64,000 nt of DNA, from the NCBI RefSeq assembly GCF_963678865.1, contig NZ_OY787459.1:3216501-3280500 (forward strand), given 5' to 3'. The notes beneath the pieces are model-generated. The model saw only the letters and a list, made by a program, of their open reading frames with translations. It was not told the origin of the DNA and searched no databases. Positions 43,481 to 52,223 of the stretch are shown here, in pieces (the stretch's first letter is position 1; each line of letters opens with the position of its first letter). The position numbers and the translations under genes are program-made. The DNA comes from Maridesulfovibrio sp. Its GTDB lineage: Bacteria > Desulfobacterota > Desulfovibrionia > Desulfovibrionales > Desulfovibrionaceae.

Positions 43481-43626
43481 CTTATCCTTACTTTCGTGCC
43501 TTCCGCAAAAAAAGAGGTTGCCGGTGGCCGTCCTTCCGACTCGGCACGGGATAAGTGTCGGACGGGATGAATGTGTGGCAGGTTTAGCTCCCCGAAAAGG
43601 GGCGACGGCGCCTTGGTGAACTGCCG
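43481..43626 (-). ncRNA. Structured 5' leader with mutually exclusive helices (possible riboswitch)
   Basis: About 145 GC-rich bases with no coding frame directly upstream of the DUF2087 ATG. One helix pairs 43481-43487 (with the Shine-Dalgarno) to 43549-43555, then continues 43495-43500 (CGTGCC) with 43543-43548 (GGCACG). The alternative helix pairs TCCGAC at 43535-43540 with GTCGGA at 43557-43562 and overlaps the first. Further upstream are a GGCAG/CTGCC helix (43577-43581, 43621-43625) and a CCCC-GAAAA-GGGG hairpin (43590-43602). The switching layout would hide or free the ribosome-binding site. The sequence CCGGCAACC recalls part of SAM-I aptamers, but the rest of that consensus is absent. 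I do not recognise a known family. Confidence 0.5.
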
Positions 43627-43661
43627 ACCGGAAAGAACGTTACATTAGTGGAAAAATAGAA

Positions 43662-43710
43662 GCAATAAAAAAGGATACCGGTCAATTTGAGAGGTATCCT
43701 TTTTTATTGC
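43662..43710. terminator. Terminator after the YjdM/PhnA gene
   Basis: Perfect 18-bp inverted repeat (GCAATAAAAAAGGATACC and complement) around a 13-base loop, with a T run. It shares the AAGGATAC core with the hairpins beside the tRNA-Asp copies. Confidence 0.88.
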
Positions 43711-43761
43711 AATGAGCTGTTGGCAGCAGATGCTATCCGTCTGCAACGGCAGAAGGGGAGC

Positions 43762-44097
43762 TTAAGCTTTTTTGACTACTGAAGTCTTAAGCATCATTGA
43801 ACCGAAGCCGGGTATTTTACATGAAATGTCATGCACTCCATCTTCAGGTTCAACCAGTTTGATATTCTTTACTTTTGTACCTTTTTTGATGTCGGAAGAA
43901 GCACCTTTGACTTTAAGTGTCTGGGTGACGATTACAGTGTCGCCGTCGGTAAGGACCACTCCGTTAGCATCTTTATACACTTTTTCCGCTGCGTCCTCGG
44001 GCTGAAATTCAAGGCCGCATTCAGGGCAGATAAGAACACTACCGTCTGAGTACACATATTCCGATTTACACTGTGGGCAATTAGGTAAGTTTTCCAT
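43762..44097 (-). CDS. yjdM: YjdM/PhnA-family zinc-ribbon protein
   Basis: 111 residues. An N-terminal zinc ribbon (CPQCKSEYVYSDG, then LICPECGLEF) is followed by the PhnA C-terminal beta domain (KDANGVVLTDGDTVIVTQTL and KLVEPEDGVHDISCKIPGFG). The length and order match YjdM. Despite the name phnA it is not a proven phosphonoacetate hydrolase; its function is uncertain. A GGA ribosome-binding site is close to the ATG. It stands alone and is followed by a strong terminator. Confidence 0.93.
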   Translation of the reverse strand: MENLPNCPQCKSEYVYSDGSVLICPECGLEFQPEDAAEKVYKDANGVVLTDGDTVIVTQTLKVKGASSDIKKGTKVKNIKLVEPEDGVHDISCKIPGFGSMMLKTSVVKKA

Positions 44098-44382
44098 GAT
44101 ATTCCAAATATTGTTTAGTTGTTGTTTGTTTTAAAACAAGTTCGCTTAACGAGCCGCGCGCAGTATTTACTATTTGTCCGGTTTTGTAAAATAGAACTAT
44201 GTGTGGATGCTGTTTTTAGCTTTTTAAAGTCTATAAAAACACTATCAGACAAACAAATTGGCAAATCCGGCTGGCAGCAACCCGAAAAGCACCCCGTAAA
44301 ACTTAGAAAACGGTCAACTCAAAAAATAAGTTAACCATTAATTCTATTCAAGATATCCTCACGCTTCTTGAACAAATCGTTT
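44098..44382. other. Intergenic region at the edge of an AT-rich segment
   Basis: About 285 bases without a supported gene, lying between yjdM and the 3' end of the LysE gene. Base composition becomes markedly AT-rich from here to about 46.3 kb. Confidence 0.4.
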
Positions 44383-44988
44383 TTAAATTGCTGCATGAAG
44401 AAAATCAAAAAGAAGATAACATGCGCATACGCTTAGAAGACTTCCTAAAGACACATTAAAAAACCGTATTCTTCTGGGGGTGTTTAGCAATAAACCAACC
44501 TTGCTACCCATTATTGCCCACATAAAAAGAGACAGATAGCATATCACAAAATAAAGAATTGAGAAAATTAACAGTGGGTCAAGTGATTTATCATCCATAA
44601 ACATTGATAAACCGGCTATGCATGCGATCCATGCTTTCGGGTTGAGCCACTGCATAAGTAAGCCTTGCTTAAAACTTGGACAACTGTCCTCTTCTATAGA
44701 AATATCAGGTCGAGCTGTTCCTATTTTATATCCTAAATAGATAATAAATATAGAGCCTGCGATCGCGAGATATTTCAGAAGAATCGGGTGGGTGGTTACA
44801 ATTTGCATAAGCCCGAGGCCAAGAACAATTAACAATAGAATAAAACCGATAGTCGCACCTGAGACAAAAGGTAATGTTTTTCTCAATCCGTGGTTTGCTC
44901 CCGAAGCGACAATAACCATATTTACCGGACCTGGAGTAATGGACATTGAAAGTGCGAAAATGCACATTGCTGCAATTTGTGTATACAT
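44383..44988 (-). CDS. LysE/RhtB-family amino-acid exporter
   Basis: 201 residues with six TM helices and the family start MSITPGPVNMVIVASGANHG, plus GATIGFILLL and a MQWLNPKAWIACIAG segment in the second half. It exports amino acids or their analogues at the inner membrane; the substrate is not readable. AAGGAAAG precedes the ATG. It is divergent from a LysR regulator with 137 bases between the starts, the classical LysE/LysG-type arrangement. The pair has much lower GC than the flanking genes, suggesting acquisition. Confidence 0.92.
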   Translation of the reverse strand: MYTQIAAMCIFALSMSITPGPVNMVIVASGANHGLRKTLPFVSGATIGFILLLIVLGLGLMQIVTTHPILLKYLAIAGSIFIIYLGYKIGTARPDISIEEDSCPSFKQGLLMQWLNPKAWIACIAGLSMFMDDKSLDPLLIFSILYFVICYLSLFMWAIMGSKVGLLLNTPRRIRFFNVSLGSLLSVCACYLLFDFLHAAI

Positions 44989-45125
44989 GCTCTTTCCTTT
45001 TTGAGATTGTTAGGCGAATGGTTTTTAATAGTACAAGCGTATTTTTAGATCCAATCAAATGGTTTAATTGAGCGTATAAATTTTACTTATTAACATCCGA
45101 TATAGTCGATTTAAAAAGGACAATA

Positions 45126-46010
45126 ATGGAGTTATATCAGCTTGTTTCATTTGTCGTATTGGCAGAAGAAGGAAATATGACTCGGGCTGCTGCTCGCTTA
45201 AATTTAAGTCAACCAGCAATTAGTTCCCAACTCAAATCTTTAGAGGAAGAATTGCATCTTTCTCTTTTTCAGAGGACCCCAAAAGGGATGAATCTTACAG
45301 AGGAAGGCCAAAAACTAAAGATAAAAGCTGATGTTGTACTGAGCGGACTGAGAGACTTCAATGCAGAAGCGGAAAAATTGAGAGGAGGATCATATGGTGA
45401 GATAGTCCTTGGAGTTAACACAGATCCACTTCTTCTGCGTTTGGAAAAAATATATACAAAACTAAAAGATCAATACCCTGATATTTTATTGACTGTGCAA
45501 GAATCGATGAGCTGGGATGTTGTTGAAAAATTGAACTATGAGAAAATTGCTTTAGGATTCTCCTACAGTATTCCAAATGACAATAGAATAGATGTGCAAT
45601 TCCTTGGAGAAATAGATTTGGCCATTGTTGCACCGGAGAAGTGGCGCAAACGCTTAGAAGGCAAATCGGAAAAGGATATTGCCGAATTTCCGTGGATCTG
45701 GACAAGTGAGCACTGCCCGTTAAATATAGTTCTTACCAACTTTTTTAAAGACATCAACCAAACCCCACTCAAAGCGATTGTTGTCGATCAGGAGGCATCA
45801 ATTCTAAAATTAGTTTCAGACGGAGTTGGTCTCTCTATAATGCCCACAAGCAAGATAGAAAATGTAAAATCACAATACGAAATCTTTCCTGTTAAAAAGC
45901 TGGCTGAGACCCTTAAACTCTACATTCTTTGCCTCAAACGTCGTAAAATGGATAATAAAATTTTAATTCTTTTAAAATTGATTAATGAAGTGTGGAAAGG
46001 AAACGACTAG
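45126..46010 (+). CDS. LysR-family regulator of the exporter
   Basis: 294 residues: an N-terminal winged HTH (YQLVSFVVLAEEGNMTRAAA, then LNLSQPAISSQLKSLEEELH) and a C-terminal LysR substrate-binding domain (GEIVLGVNTD; GLSIMPTSKI). AAAAAGGA lies before the ATG. It presumably activates the divergent lysE-like gene when its substrate accumulates. AT-rich codon use (many TTA, ATA, AAA) distinguishes it from the surrounding genes. Confidence 0.93.
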   Translation: MELYQLVSFVVLAEEGNMTRAAARLNLSQPAISSQLKSLEEELHLSLFQRTPKGMNLTEEGQKLKIKADVVLSGLRDFNAEAEKLRGGSYGEIVLGVNTDPLLLRLEKIYTKLKDQYPDILLTVQESMSWDVVEKLNYEKIALGFSYSIPNDNRIDVQFLGEIDLAIVAPEKWRKRLEGKSEKDIAEFPWIWTSEHCPLNIVLTNFFKDINQTPLKAIVVDQEASILKLVSDGVGLSIMPTSKIENVKSQYEIFPVKKLAETLKLYILCLKRRKMDNKILILLKLINEVWKGND

Positions 46011-46300
46011 CATTCTTGTATTTTACACGTGATGTATCTTTCATACAGACTCAGCCCCCCCCCCACTGGGACTTTGAATCCGGTTTCTTTCGCCTGTCCG
46101 GCCACATCGATTAAGTTCCCGTCTTTTAATACATTTTTCCGAGTGTAAGAATAGTGATACCGAAGAGCGTATTGCAATACACAATTATTAAACTTCCCAG
46201 ATTGAAAGACGATTCGAAGGAAGGCTCCGTGTACATGTTTTTTGGAAAGGGTAGATTTTATGAATATTATTGGAAAGAACTGGACCACAATATTGATCAA
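46007..46300 (-). pseudogene. DUF6573-like remnant containing a ten-base G tract
   Basis: The frame overlaps the LysR stop and encodes a recognisable DUF6573 start: YHYSYTRKNVLKDGNLIDVA, then GQAKETGFKVPV. The coding strand then runs through ten consecutive G (46055-46064 on the plus strand as C) before LSLYERYI, and stops soon after. Intact DUF6573 proteins, usually on plasmids or phages, are longer, so this is a truncated copy or a slippage-prone one. The first 55 residues lack family similarity. It marks a former mobile segment. Confidence 0.55.
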
Positions 46301-46495
46301 GCCCTAGAGGGCGATGGACTATATTAAATCTGAGCTTCACGTCTCAAAACCTGACACATCCCACTTCCCAAGTGAATCCGAGATGATACGTGCATTTATC
46401 CGGAAGCCGTGGCAAAATCGCACATTCCAACCATGCGGGTTTACTATCCAAAAATAATAATGTGTACGATGGATGTGTCCTGTGGTTTCAGGACA

Positions 46496-46597
46496 CACCA
46501 AAAAGAAAAAGGATACTAATCGGTTAGGTTAGTATCCTTTTTCTTGAAAAGTGGCGGAGCCGACGAGACCCGAACTCGCGGCCTCCGGCGTGACAGG
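46496..46597. repeat. About 100-base direct repeat, left copy (tRNA 3' end plus terminator)
   Basis: Starts with CACCAAAAAGAAAAAGGATA, continues through a terminator hairpin and ends inside the tRNA-Asp anticodon loop. The matching copy is at 47408-47507. This is the pattern of att sites left by integration into a tRNA gene. Confidence 0.6.
46552..46597 (-). pseudogene. Truncated tRNA-Asp (3' half)
   Basis: Matches tRNA-Asp from the CCA end through the T-arm, variable loop and anticodon loop, then diverges. Its T-stem differs from the intact copies but remains paired (GCGAG with CTCGT), so it came from a related foreign tRNA or diverged with compensation. Confidence 0.8.
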
Positions 46598-46604
46598 AGG
46601 GATG

Positions 46605-47054
46605 CTACAGCTGAAGGGTTAAGCGAAGCATGTCCTTGAGTTGGATGCCCAACTCAAAAATTGGTTCAGCATAATTGTCGACAAAATGATTTTTAATCAC
46701 TGCTTCTACCCGGAACCCTGCGCGTTGGTAGAATGCAAGCTGATAACCGAACGTCCCGGTTCCCAGCTCAATGCGCTCGAAGCCTTTAGCTCTTGCTTCT
46801 TCTATAGCATGAGACAACAATTTTGTACCGACTCCCTGATTCTGAACACTCGGACAAACGGCAATATTATACAGTTCCAGAGTTGCCTCATCAGTACGCC
46901 CCAATACACATACGCCAACGGGCACATCTGACTTCAAAGCAAGGTAACATAATGACGTATCAAGGTATCTCTTAATGCTGTCTTCAGAAGGATCAGCCTC
47001 GAGTAATAGATGCATCGGCACCTTATTTGGAGAGACTGCAACAATCTTTAACAC
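46605..47054 (-). CDS. GNAT-family N-acetyltransferase
   Basis: 149 residues with the GNAT acetyl-CoA loop in QNQGVGTKLLSHAIEEARAKG, preceded by ELYNIAVCPS (motif D/A) and followed by GTFGYQLAFYQRAGFRV (motif B). The GTG start has AAGGAG eight bases upstream. The acceptor substrate is unknown. The gene ends eight bases from the tRNA-Asp fragment and lies within the small segment bounded by tRNA-Asp repeats, so it is probably cargo of an integrated element. Confidence 0.9.
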   Translation of the reverse strand: MLKIVAVSPNKVPMHLLLEADPSEDSIKRYLDTSLCYLALKSDVPVGVCVLGRTDEATLELYNIAVCPSVQNQGVGTKLLSHAIEEARAKGFERIELGTGTFGYQLAFYQRAGFRVEAVIKNHFVDNYAEPIFELGIQLKDMLRLTLQL

Positions 47055-47407
47055 GACACATTCTCCTTGTTATAATTGGCGGTAATATCCCGTAAGGTAT
47101 TAATCGTTTAAGCATACAGAATATAGGCAGTCCCAGTAAATAAAAAGAGTATGGTTGTTAATGTCTTGATTTTTATTTGTTTTTGTCGAAGAGGCGATGA
47201 GAAGTAATCGGTCAAAAGCAACGGAACAACTGAAGGATTTCACCGCAAAATAAAGATCATCCCGAGGCAGGCATACGGGTTCAGAAAATTCGAAAACTAT
47301 CGGCTGCGTGTGCTGATTTTGTGCGGATTGTCGAGACGAGAATTAATGGCTGGGAATTTGACCAATCGGGCTGGTGCCCCTTTATTTGGTGTGATCAGTT
47401 TTGCCCG

Positions 47408-47538
<131 letters not shown>

Positions 47539-47802
47539 GCATATATCTTTAAGCGTGTTAAGCAACGCTCAATTGCGCTTTCGTGAAAAAGGTTCTATGC
47601 AAAACAGCAATCGTCCGCAATTATAATGTTGCAATTTGTTTATAAGTATTTCTCGCGGAATTTATTTCACATAACTATTTAGAATTAAAACTTATTTTGT
47701 TTATCTTGTTTTTTTATTCCCCGTGAGGGAATCTTGCAGCAAGGCTGATGTTACTGGTCTTCATAGCTGGTAAACTTGTAATGTATCGGCTATAACTCGG
47801 CT
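47539..47802. other. AT-rich intergenic region upstream of the glycosyltransferases
   Basis: No gene seen. It holds the duplicated tRNA flank at its left end and presumably the promoter of the GT39 pair at its right end. Confidence 0.4.
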
Positions 47803-49248
47803 ATGACTGACATAAAGCGACATTTTCCAGCTGCACTGCTGTTTATTCTTTTTCTGGTATTCATTTCTCAATTGCCGCTTGATACCATTTTTCAGATGGA
47901 TACCCATGATGAGGGGTATAATCTAATCAAAGCCCAGTTGCTGGGAGAGGGGCACCTCATATACAGCGAAATCTGGAGCGACCAACCTCCTTTGTATACT
48001 TGGATTTTACAACATTTGTTTAGTTTTGCGGGGCACTCTGTATACTGGGTGCGCTTGAGTTCGGTTTTTTTCTATTCCATATTGCTGGCTGCCATTTATT
48101 ATATTGGGTGTCGTCTTGCAGAAGGGTGGAAAGGGGCGGTTTGCGGCCTAACTTCCTGTATTACCTTTGTGTTTTGTGCTTATTCGTTGCAGTTGAGTTT
48201 TTGTGTCCTTGTGGGTTTGCCCTGCCTGATGTTCGGGGCGCTTTCCATGGCTCTTCTGCTGGGGGCTTCCCCTCAAACCAAAGCATGGCGTATTGCCTTG
48301 TCCGGGCTTCTGCTTGCGGCTTCATTGCAGGTAAAACTGATCACGCTGCCCTTAGGATTGATAGGGGGAATCTGGCTGTTATGGAAGCCCTTTTCACTGC
48401 GCAATCTGTGCATTTGGGGTGGCAGTATCGCGCTGGGCTATGTCTTGATATGGATTCCGTTCTGGCCCGGCTTTGATACTTACTGCAATATGTTACTTTT
48501 CCCGCATTGGAATCAAGATCTTGGCCTGCTGGTCAGCCGTGAAGAGTCGTTCCGTTTTATTCTGGAACTTCTCCGTAAAGATGTGCTTGTTTTGGTTCTT
48601 GCCTTTTTCGGGCTGGATATGATTTATCGCAAAAAAGAAAAACTCACTTTGCAGATCACGGTCTGGTTTGTGCTGGCCGCTCTTTTCCACCTTAGTCATA
48701 ATCCGTTCTGGATTCATCACTATCCATTTTTCTTTTTACCGGTTAGTTTACTTGCCGGGGTCGGCATGGTCGGTATTGTCGAGCGTATGCTTGCAGCATC
48801 AAAGGACCAAAAGAGTGTTTTTAAGCAGTCAGCTGCTGTGTTGACCGTCTGCGGGCTGTTTTATGTTAACTCCTGCGTGGACCGGGTAGAGGCGATGGAT
48901 AAATGGATCTCTAAAGCCTTACCTAATTCAAAGATTGTATTCATAATGGATAGGATGCAGCGGGAACGGGCTAAATATTCACATCAGCCTTTGCTGGTTA
49001 CGGATCAGCAGATGTATGCATTCCTGTTTGATTATACTGTGCCCCCTAATCTTGCCGTTACGTCTTTTAAGCGCCGAGCTTCAGGATTGCTTAATGACTC
49101 TGATATCCTGCGGTCAATCAGAGAGTTGAAGCCTGAGGCGGTCCTTCTACGTGAAGTCCCGCTCAAGAAATTGGAGGAAGATAGCTTTTTGCGAGAGAAT
49201 TATTCTCGGGTAGACGAAGCCAGTCTGTATCTTTTTTTCAGGAAGTAG
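47803..49248 (+). CDS. GT39-type membrane glycosyltransferase 1
   Basis: 481 residues with about ten TM helices. The first extracytoplasmic loop carries the acidic motif of the GT39/ArnT superfamily (DTHDEGYNLI), followed by IYSEIWSDQPPLYTW, the region that contacts the polyprenyl-phosphate sugar donor. The C-terminal about 100 residues form an extracytoplasmic domain. It transfers a sugar from undecaprenyl phosphate to a lipid or protein at the periplasmic face; donor and acceptor are unknown. The second GT39 gene follows by 37 bases in the same orientation, so they form a pair. Confidence 0.87.
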   Translation: MTDIKRHFPAALLFILFLVFISQLPLDTIFQMDTHDEGYNLIKAQLLGEGHLIYSEIWSDQPPLYTWILQHLFSFAGHSVYWVRLSSVFFYSILLAAIYYIGCRLAEGWKGAVCGLTSCITFVFCAYSLQLSFCVLVGLPCLMFGALSMALLLGASPQTKAWRIALSGLLLAASLQVKLITLPLGLIGGIWLLWKPFSLRNLCIWGGSIALGYVLIWIPFWPGFDTYCNMLLFPHWNQDLGLLVSREESFRFILELLRKDVLVLVLAFFGLDMIYRKKEKLTLQITVWFVLAALFHLSHNPFWIHHYPFFFLPVSLLAGVGMVGIVERMLAASKDQKSVFKQSAAVLTVCGLFYVNSCVDRVEAMDKWISKALPNSKIVFIMDRMQRERAKYSHQPLLVTDQQMYAFLFDYTVPPNLAVTSFKRRASGLLNDSDILRSIRELKPEAVLLREVPLKKLEEDSFLRENYSRVDEASLYLFFRK

Positions 49249-49285
49249 ATTTTATTTAAACCATCAATAACCAGAATTTAGCAGT

Positions 49286-51238
49286 ATGGAACCGAAAAAA
49301 GAATCAACGTTTGACTGCTTCTGTCGCCGGAAGTGGCCTTTTCTTATTGGGCTGTTGCTTATATTTTCAGCGGCTGTGTCCATTTATGGATCAGGGTTGA
49401 ATTATTTCTATGATATTGATGAGCCCAAGTATGCCCGTGCGGTCTACGAAATGGTCTCAGCTGGGAATCCTCTCGCCCCTATGTTTGACGGGATACCCCG
49501 GATGGAAAAACCTCCATTGACCTATTGGGTTATGTACCCGTTTGCATGGCTGGCTTCATATGATGGGTTCGGAGGCAATGCTCTTTTCCTGTTGCGTCTG
49601 CCTGCGGTTATCTGCTCCATTTTAATGGTGCTGGGCACGGCATTGATAGGACGCAGACTTTTTGGTCCGGGTACCGGATTGCTTGCCGGACTGATTCTGC
49701 AAAGCTCAGTGCTTTTTAAATTCATGTCCGTAATGATGAAAGTAGACGTTGTTTTCGCCTGCACCATGACCTGGATAATTTATTTTTATTTGAAGAGGTT
49801 TCTGGGGGACAAGTCTGTGCGGACAGCTTCTGCCGGGACGATTCTGACCGCACTCGGGATGCTGGCCAAGGGCCCTTGCGTTTTTTTACCCATGGCCGGG
49901 TATGCTTTGGCTGTGGGAATACGTGCTAATCAGCGTAGACTTGATGAGTCCGGTAAGCCAGTAACTTTTTTTTCTTCACTAAGTTTCAACGGGCTTGCTC
50001 ATGCTTTGAGGCAGGAGCACAAAATCTTGTTACTGTGGCTTATTGTCGGAAGTATTCCGTTTCTGCTCTGGCTTGGCGCCGTGCAGTCCAGTAGCGGTAT
50101 AAACTACCTTTCGGGAATGCTGGGAGATCTTTCGCACAATACTTCCGCTACCGGTTCCAAATTTTTGTACAGGCTGAACAGATTTGATCCTTATTTTGAT
50201 ACCCTGACCTCTATCTTCTTTCCTTGGGGGGCATACCTGTTTGGAACAGCAAATGATATCTGGGAGAAGATAAAAAAGCGGCACGATGAGAAACTTATTT
50301 TCATGGTTTGCGTTTTTTTGATCTACCTGCTTGTTTTTACCCTGTTCTTCAAGCTTAAGGCCAAGCGGTACATGCTTCCTATGCTGCCTTTGCTTTCAAT
50401 TTTAATCAGTAATTGGTTGTTGAACGCCTGCCGGGACAAAACATACCGCAATTTATTTGCCGTGGGTTTTGGTTGGATTTGCTTAATTGCTGGACTGTTC
50501 AGTTATCGCTCTTTCAAGTTTTCAAGCGTAAGTGTAAATTTATCGGACAGGGTGCCTGTTGGGCAATACATGGAATTGATGCTCCCTTTCTTCATAGCCT
50601 TATGCTGTTTTCTGGTTGTTTTTCTGGTGGTCAGTCTTATGCAGAGGGAAAGGCCGGTTCTTCATATTATTGTAGGTGCCTTGGCAATTACCGGGGTTAT
50701 GCCGTTCTACTACCAGACGTTGCCGTCCTATACTTCCTTGGCTGAGAACAGGCCCTATCCCATACTGGGGAAGGCTCTCATTGACCGTGTGGCTGAAGTG
50801 GCGGAGGGAGAAACGTTGATTCTGCATCGGCCGGATTTTGTTAAAAAATTCCCGGATATGCTCTATTACATTAAAAATATTTCGCAGGATGGCAAGCCCA
50901 GCTATTCGCTGGGCTATAAAGCCGGACCTGCGGAATTTATTCAGGCCCTTTCTGCGCCGGGCACGGCAGGGGAGGTGTTCTGCAGGGAGCATGCTGATGC
51001 TGATAAATATCCGGCCTATAATTTCTTTAGGAATACCGGATTCAATGATGCGGTACTCTTGCTTGATCCCGAGGAGTATCCTGAATTTGAGGCCTATCTC
51101 AAAATAATGCCCCCTAAAATCAGCAACAGGATCAAGGTTGAAAAAATCGAGTTGCTAACCATAAAATGGGTAGTGATAAATGTTTATCTTGTTCATTGGG
51201 AGCCTGAAGATGAATTCTCAGTTCAGAATAACGGCTAG
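49286..51238 (+). CDS. GT39/ArnT-type membrane glycosyltransferase 2
   Basis: 650 residues with about twelve TM helices. The first loop contains DIDEPKYARAVYEM, then RMEKPPLTYWVMYP, the ArnT-like signature (acidic pair, Lys-Pro-Pro). A second-half GTANDIWEKIKKRHDEK cytoplasmic loop and an extracytoplasmic C-terminal domain of about 150 residues follow. It is larger than its neighbour and closer to ArnT, which adds aminoarabinose to lipid A, but no arn biosynthesis genes are present, so another lipid A or glycoprotein sugar is equally possible. Confidence 0.9.
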   Translation: MEPKKESTFDCFCRRKWPFLIGLLLIFSAAVSIYGSGLNYFYDIDEPKYARAVYEMVSAGNPLAPMFDGIPRMEKPPLTYWVMYPFAWLASYDGFGGNALFLLRLPAVICSILMVLGTALIGRRLFGPGTGLLAGLILQSSVLFKFMSVMMKVDVVFACTMTWIIYFYLKRFLGDKSVRTASAGTILTALGMLAKGPCVFLPMAGYALAVGIRANQRRLDESGKPVTFFSSLSFNGLAHALRQEHKILLLWLIVGSIPFLLWLGAVQSSSGINYLSGMLGDLSHNTSATGSKFLYRLNRFDPYFDTLTSIFFPWGAYLFGTANDIWEKIKKRHDEKLIFMVCVFLIYLLVFTLFFKLKAKRYMLPMLPLLSILISNWLLNACRDKTYRNLFAVGFGWICLIAGLFSYRSFKFSSVSVNLSDRVPVGQYMELMLPFFIALCCFLVVFLVVSLMQRERPVLHIIVGALAITGVMPFYYQTLPSYTSLAENRPYPILGKALIDRVAEVAEGETLILHRPDFVKKFPDMLYYIKNISQDGKPSYSLGYKAGPAEFIQALSAPGTAGEVFCREHADADKYPAYNFFRNTGFNDAVLLLDPEEYPEFEAYLKIMPPKISNRIKVEKIELLTIKWVVINVYLVHWEPEDEFSVQNNG

Positions 51239-51255
51239 GGAGTAAAGAATTAAAT

Positions 51256-51301
51256 AAAAGACCTCCCTCTCCTGCAACGATGCAGGAGAGGGAGGTCTTT
51301 T
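51256..51301. terminator. Very long bidirectional terminator
   Basis: Perfect 21-bp inverted repeat (begins AAAAGACCTCCCTC) around an ACGA tetraloop, between convergent genes. Confidence 0.93.
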
Positions 51302-51320
51302 AATGGTTGCTTATGGCTGT

Positions 51321-52223
51321 TTAATAGTTGCTGAGTCCGTCGATTATTTGCAACTGATGTTGGAGCATCCTGCTCAATTCAACATTGCGGGGGTAGCTTT
51401 TTGAAAGCTGAGAGAGCAGTTTCGCGGCATCCATGTTTATGCCGCAGGCAATATACAGGCTGACTTCCATGGCGTTTTTGGCCAGCAGATCATCCTCAGG
51501 GAGTTTCTTGATTTCTTTTTGGGCACTTTTGAGCTTATTGAGCTGGGTGGCGTTTATTACCCGGATCGATCCGGTTTTTATGGCTTCATCTTTTCCGGCT
51601 GCACAGACTTCCCATGTAAAAGTCTTTCCGGACTGGAGCATTTTAGCGGGAATGTTCAGATAACTTTTTTTAACCTTTTTGACTGTGCTTTTAGCGTTAG
51701 CTCCCTTTCCTTCGGTGAACTTGACAGTGTACGGTGAAGAGCTGCCTGTGCAATTCCATTTGATTCTGATTTTACTGCCGGGAATGACATTTACAAAGCT
51801 TTGTTCTCCATGGGCCTTGAGCGGCTTTCTGAAGGCAACCGTTCCAAAATTGACGACCTGACTTTTAGCTATTTTGTCGCCGGAGCCTGAGGGCATGAAG
51901 GAAGTTGATTTTTTTTCAGGTTGTTTGCCGGAGAGCAGTTCGATCTGTCCTTCCCTGATTATGAAGGTCGCGGGGCCTTCTATTTTTTCAATGGTTGATG
52001 ATTCAAAGTTGTTCAGGGTTACGGCTGAACCGGACGGCACGGAGATCTCTTCCATCGGGTTTATGAATTCCAGCAGTTCCAGTTTTGTTCCGGCCAGAGG
52101 ACCGTCTTTGTATGCCGCTCCACTTCCTTCAAAAGATATGAGCATGGTTGTTTTGCCCCCAGCCATAGCTGAGGATACTGCCATAACCAGAATGAATACT
52201 ATAAATAAAATTTTTTTAATCAT
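51321..52223 (-). CDS. Exported FecR-like protein
   Basis: 300 residues. A signal peptide (about 1-21, ending SAMA) is followed by a FecR-type beta domain (about 40-100; LEFINPMEEISVPSGSAV, then EGPATFIIREGQIELLSG). Next is a second beta domain resembling an Ig-like wall (about 130-225; IKWNCTGSSSPYTVKFT, FTWEVCAAG) and a helical C-terminal tail with a TPR-like look. It overlaps the cyclase gene by four bases and is the last gene of the caspase-cyclase operon. FecR-like domains relay envelope signals in other systems; here it may bind the CHASE2 domain (inference). Confidence 0.75.
   Translation of the reverse strand: MIKKILFIVFILVMAVSSAMAGGKTTMLISFEGSGAAYKDGPLAGTKLELLEFINPMEEISVPSGSAVTLNNFESSTIEKIEGPATFIIREGQIELLSGKQPEKKSTSFMPSGSGDKIAKSQVVNFGTVAFRKPLKAHGEQSFVNVIPGSKIRIKWNCTGSSSPYTVKFTEGKGANAKSTVKKVKKSYLNIPAKMLQSGKTFTWEVCAAGKDEAIKTGSIRVINATQLNKLKSAQKEIKKLPEDDLLAKNAMEVSLYIACGINMDAAKLLSQLSKSYPRNVELSRMLQHQLQIIDGLSNY

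Larger units (their letters stand above)
46301..46604. other. Intergenic remnant region between accessory genes
   Basis: No supported gene. It contains a TGTCCTG-TGGTTT-CAGGACA inverted repeat (about 46475-46493), a terminator hairpin with AAAAGGATACTAA arms (46506-46543) and the tRNA-Asp fragment listed separately. Confidence 0.45.

Noticed and set aside
43481..43555. SAM-I riboswitch upstream of the DUF2087 gene
   Set aside because: CTTATC/GATAAG closing bases and CCGGCAACC resemble SAM-I, but the purine-rich kink-turn strand and the P3/P4 core sequences are missing, and the gene is not a methionine gene.
46235..46327. 30-codon plus-strand frame overlapping the DUF6573-like remnant
   Set aside because: Too short, no recognisable similarity, and overlaps a better-supported remnant on the other strand.
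46391..46466. Short plus-strand frame beginning MIRAFIRKPW
   Set aside because: No ribosome-binding site or family match; treated as degraded sequence.
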